Part shown: piece by piece, positions 62,701 through 64,000 of the stretch
Position numbering within the stretch: the first letter of the stretch is position 1
Layout: every line of letters starts with the position of its first letter
Notes under the pieces: model-generated
Databases searched by the model: none
What the model saw: only the letters and a program-made list of their open reading frames with translations
Told to the model about the DNA's origin: nothing
From: Taeniopygia guttata
Lineage: Eukaryota > Chordata > Aves > Passeriformes > Estrildidae
Direction of reading: 5' to 3'
DNA: 64,000 nt
Assembly: GCF_048771995.1 (NCBI RefSeq)
Contig: NC_133024.1
Span: 86,656,501 to 86,720,500 of the forward strand
Made by a program: the position numbers and the translations under genes

Positions 62701-64000
62701 TCTATATCTGGCAGTGCCAGAAAATTGTCTTTTGATTTTTAAACCACCTTTTCTTTCTAGTTACTATGTTTATTTGAAGCTAGGAAAAGTGGGATTGTTT
62801 CTGAGTTCAAGTGGTGGCTCCAAAACACACTCTAAGTGTGTGTTTGTCTTGGAAAGGCGTATTATTAATCCACCAGACTTTGCACAGCAGCCTTTAAAAC
62901 AAATATCAAGCTAAAACCTGTGTGCATGCACTGAGGTGTGTGTGTATTTCCGTGTGTGTGTGCATACTTGTGTCTGCACCTCACCTAGAAAGCTGTGTTT
63001 GTCAGCTGAAAGAAGAGAAGGGAAAAGACTGGACGTGTGGGAAAGGAAGGCAGATTCTTGCTTTTTTGAATACTGCAGAAATATTTATCCAATTATTATT
63101 TTTAGCTCTAATTTCATTCAATAAGCTGACATATATTATGTACAATCAGAATCCTGTGGTATTAAGTGTCAGTCCTGGGGCCAAATGAGGATTTTGCCTT
63201 ATGATTTATGAAGTCATTAGGTATTGGTTGTTTATCTATGCGAGCTAAAAATTTCCACTGTCCTTTCCTCATTCTCAAGTCTGTCTTCCCCCATCCCTTT
63301 CACTACAAACTCACTTTCTTAAATTACATTTAGCATGTATCTCTGAAGACACTGAAGGAAGAGTCCCTGAAAGACCATTTCAGCTTCATTTCATGACCTG
63401 GCTGAGGCCTCTGGATAGTATGACTACTGTTTTATTTTCTGAAAGTATTTTTCACCAAAAGCAAAGCATTGACTGAGAAAACTGTTCTCACCTGCCTTCT
63501 GGGTACTTTATTAATATTCAAAAGAAGGAGAAGAAGCCAGAACATGTGTACTTTTAGCAAGCAGGTATGACTTTATCTACAATAAGACAAACTGATCACA
63601 TTGACAGTGTGGCACGCTGGTTTAAAGCATGTGCTTTCAATTAATTTTAATTAGATTGGAGTAAAAGGAAATTTTAATTTTGATGTAATTACTGGAAACT
63701 TTGTTAATTGTATTTTAACTACGTTCCCTGATTCGGGACAAATTAGATTTGGGGAAAACTTTATTGTAGAAGTTTTTGAGCAAAGGTGCTCAGAACTGCC
63801 TCAGGGATTGATAAGCTCTATAAAACCTAGGCAAACTATATTATGCACCAAGCTGAGTATACATTTACATAATTTTGGTGAAAAAAAAGGAAAAATAAAT
63901 TTTTAGTTTTACCCTGATCTAAATTTTGTGAACATTCCTCCTGCTGAGGAGAAAAAAAATTCTTGCTAACACCAACTCTTTTTAAGGACTACTTTTCAGT
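59770..64000. other. Intergenic AT-rich sequence to the window end
   Basis: No gene is recognised. A TG-rich stretch occurs at 62935-62965. Open frames of at most 115 codons are present on both strands without family resemblance. Confidence 0.65.

Noticed and set aside
1..64000. Search for CRISPR arrays, operons, phage or other multi-gene systems
   Set aside because: The window is vertebrate intron and desert DNA; no regularly spaced repeats with unique spacers and no gene clusters are present.

Overview
This window is vertebrate nuclear DNA and most likely avian. It is AT-rich, has long introns, and contains one split gene that is clearly TMEM182. It also holds old fragments of CR1 LINEs, the dominant retroposon of birds and reptiles, including a typical CR1 3' tail at the very start. 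There is no sign of operons, prokaryotic gene packing, CRISPR arrays, or tRNA or rRNA genes. The only protein-coding gene I can support is TMEM182 on the + strand. Its five coding exons are at 4515-4655, 5095-5194, 6614-6712, 15185-15322 and 23226-23449. All splice sites are GT/AG and the phases agree throughout, giving 702 nt that encode 233 residues. TMEM182 is a four-pass membrane protein of the claudin/PMP22-like superfamily. It is enriched in muscle and adipose tissue and has been reported to bind integrin beta-1 and restrain myoblast differentiation.

Layout: 1-4000 is upstream flank with two CR1 fragments. 4000-4514 is the probable promoter and 5' leader, with E-boxes. 4515-23449 is the coding part of TMEM182, with introns of 0.44, 1.4, 8.5 and 7.9 kb; the last contains an old antisense CR1 of about 0.85 kb. 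23450 to about 24305 is the 3' UTR, with two ATTAAA signals. From about 24.3 kb to the end is roughly 40 kb without a recognisable gene. In mammals TMEM182 borders a large gene desert on the way to the developmental regulator POU3F3, so this stretch is plausibly regulatory desert; that is inference from remembered synteny.

The desert contains several distinct structures: a CpG-rich block with a GC-rich minisatellite (30.9-31.77 kb), a perfect 27-bp-arm hairpin beside a partial direct copy of itself (35.54-35.64 kb), a second strong palindrome 0.2 kb further on, a compound TTCC / TGCCTTCC repeat inside a 250-bp polypyrimidine tract (43.8-44.06 kb), a TG microsatellite, long poly(T) runs, a short-loop G-quadruplex motif, and several clusters of palindromic transcription-factor-like sites. 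The long open frames over the minisatellite and the TTCC array are repeat artefacts. I found no convincing new multi-gene system. The best leads are the hairpin/duplication at 35.5 kb and the CpG-rich minisatellite block at 31 kb.
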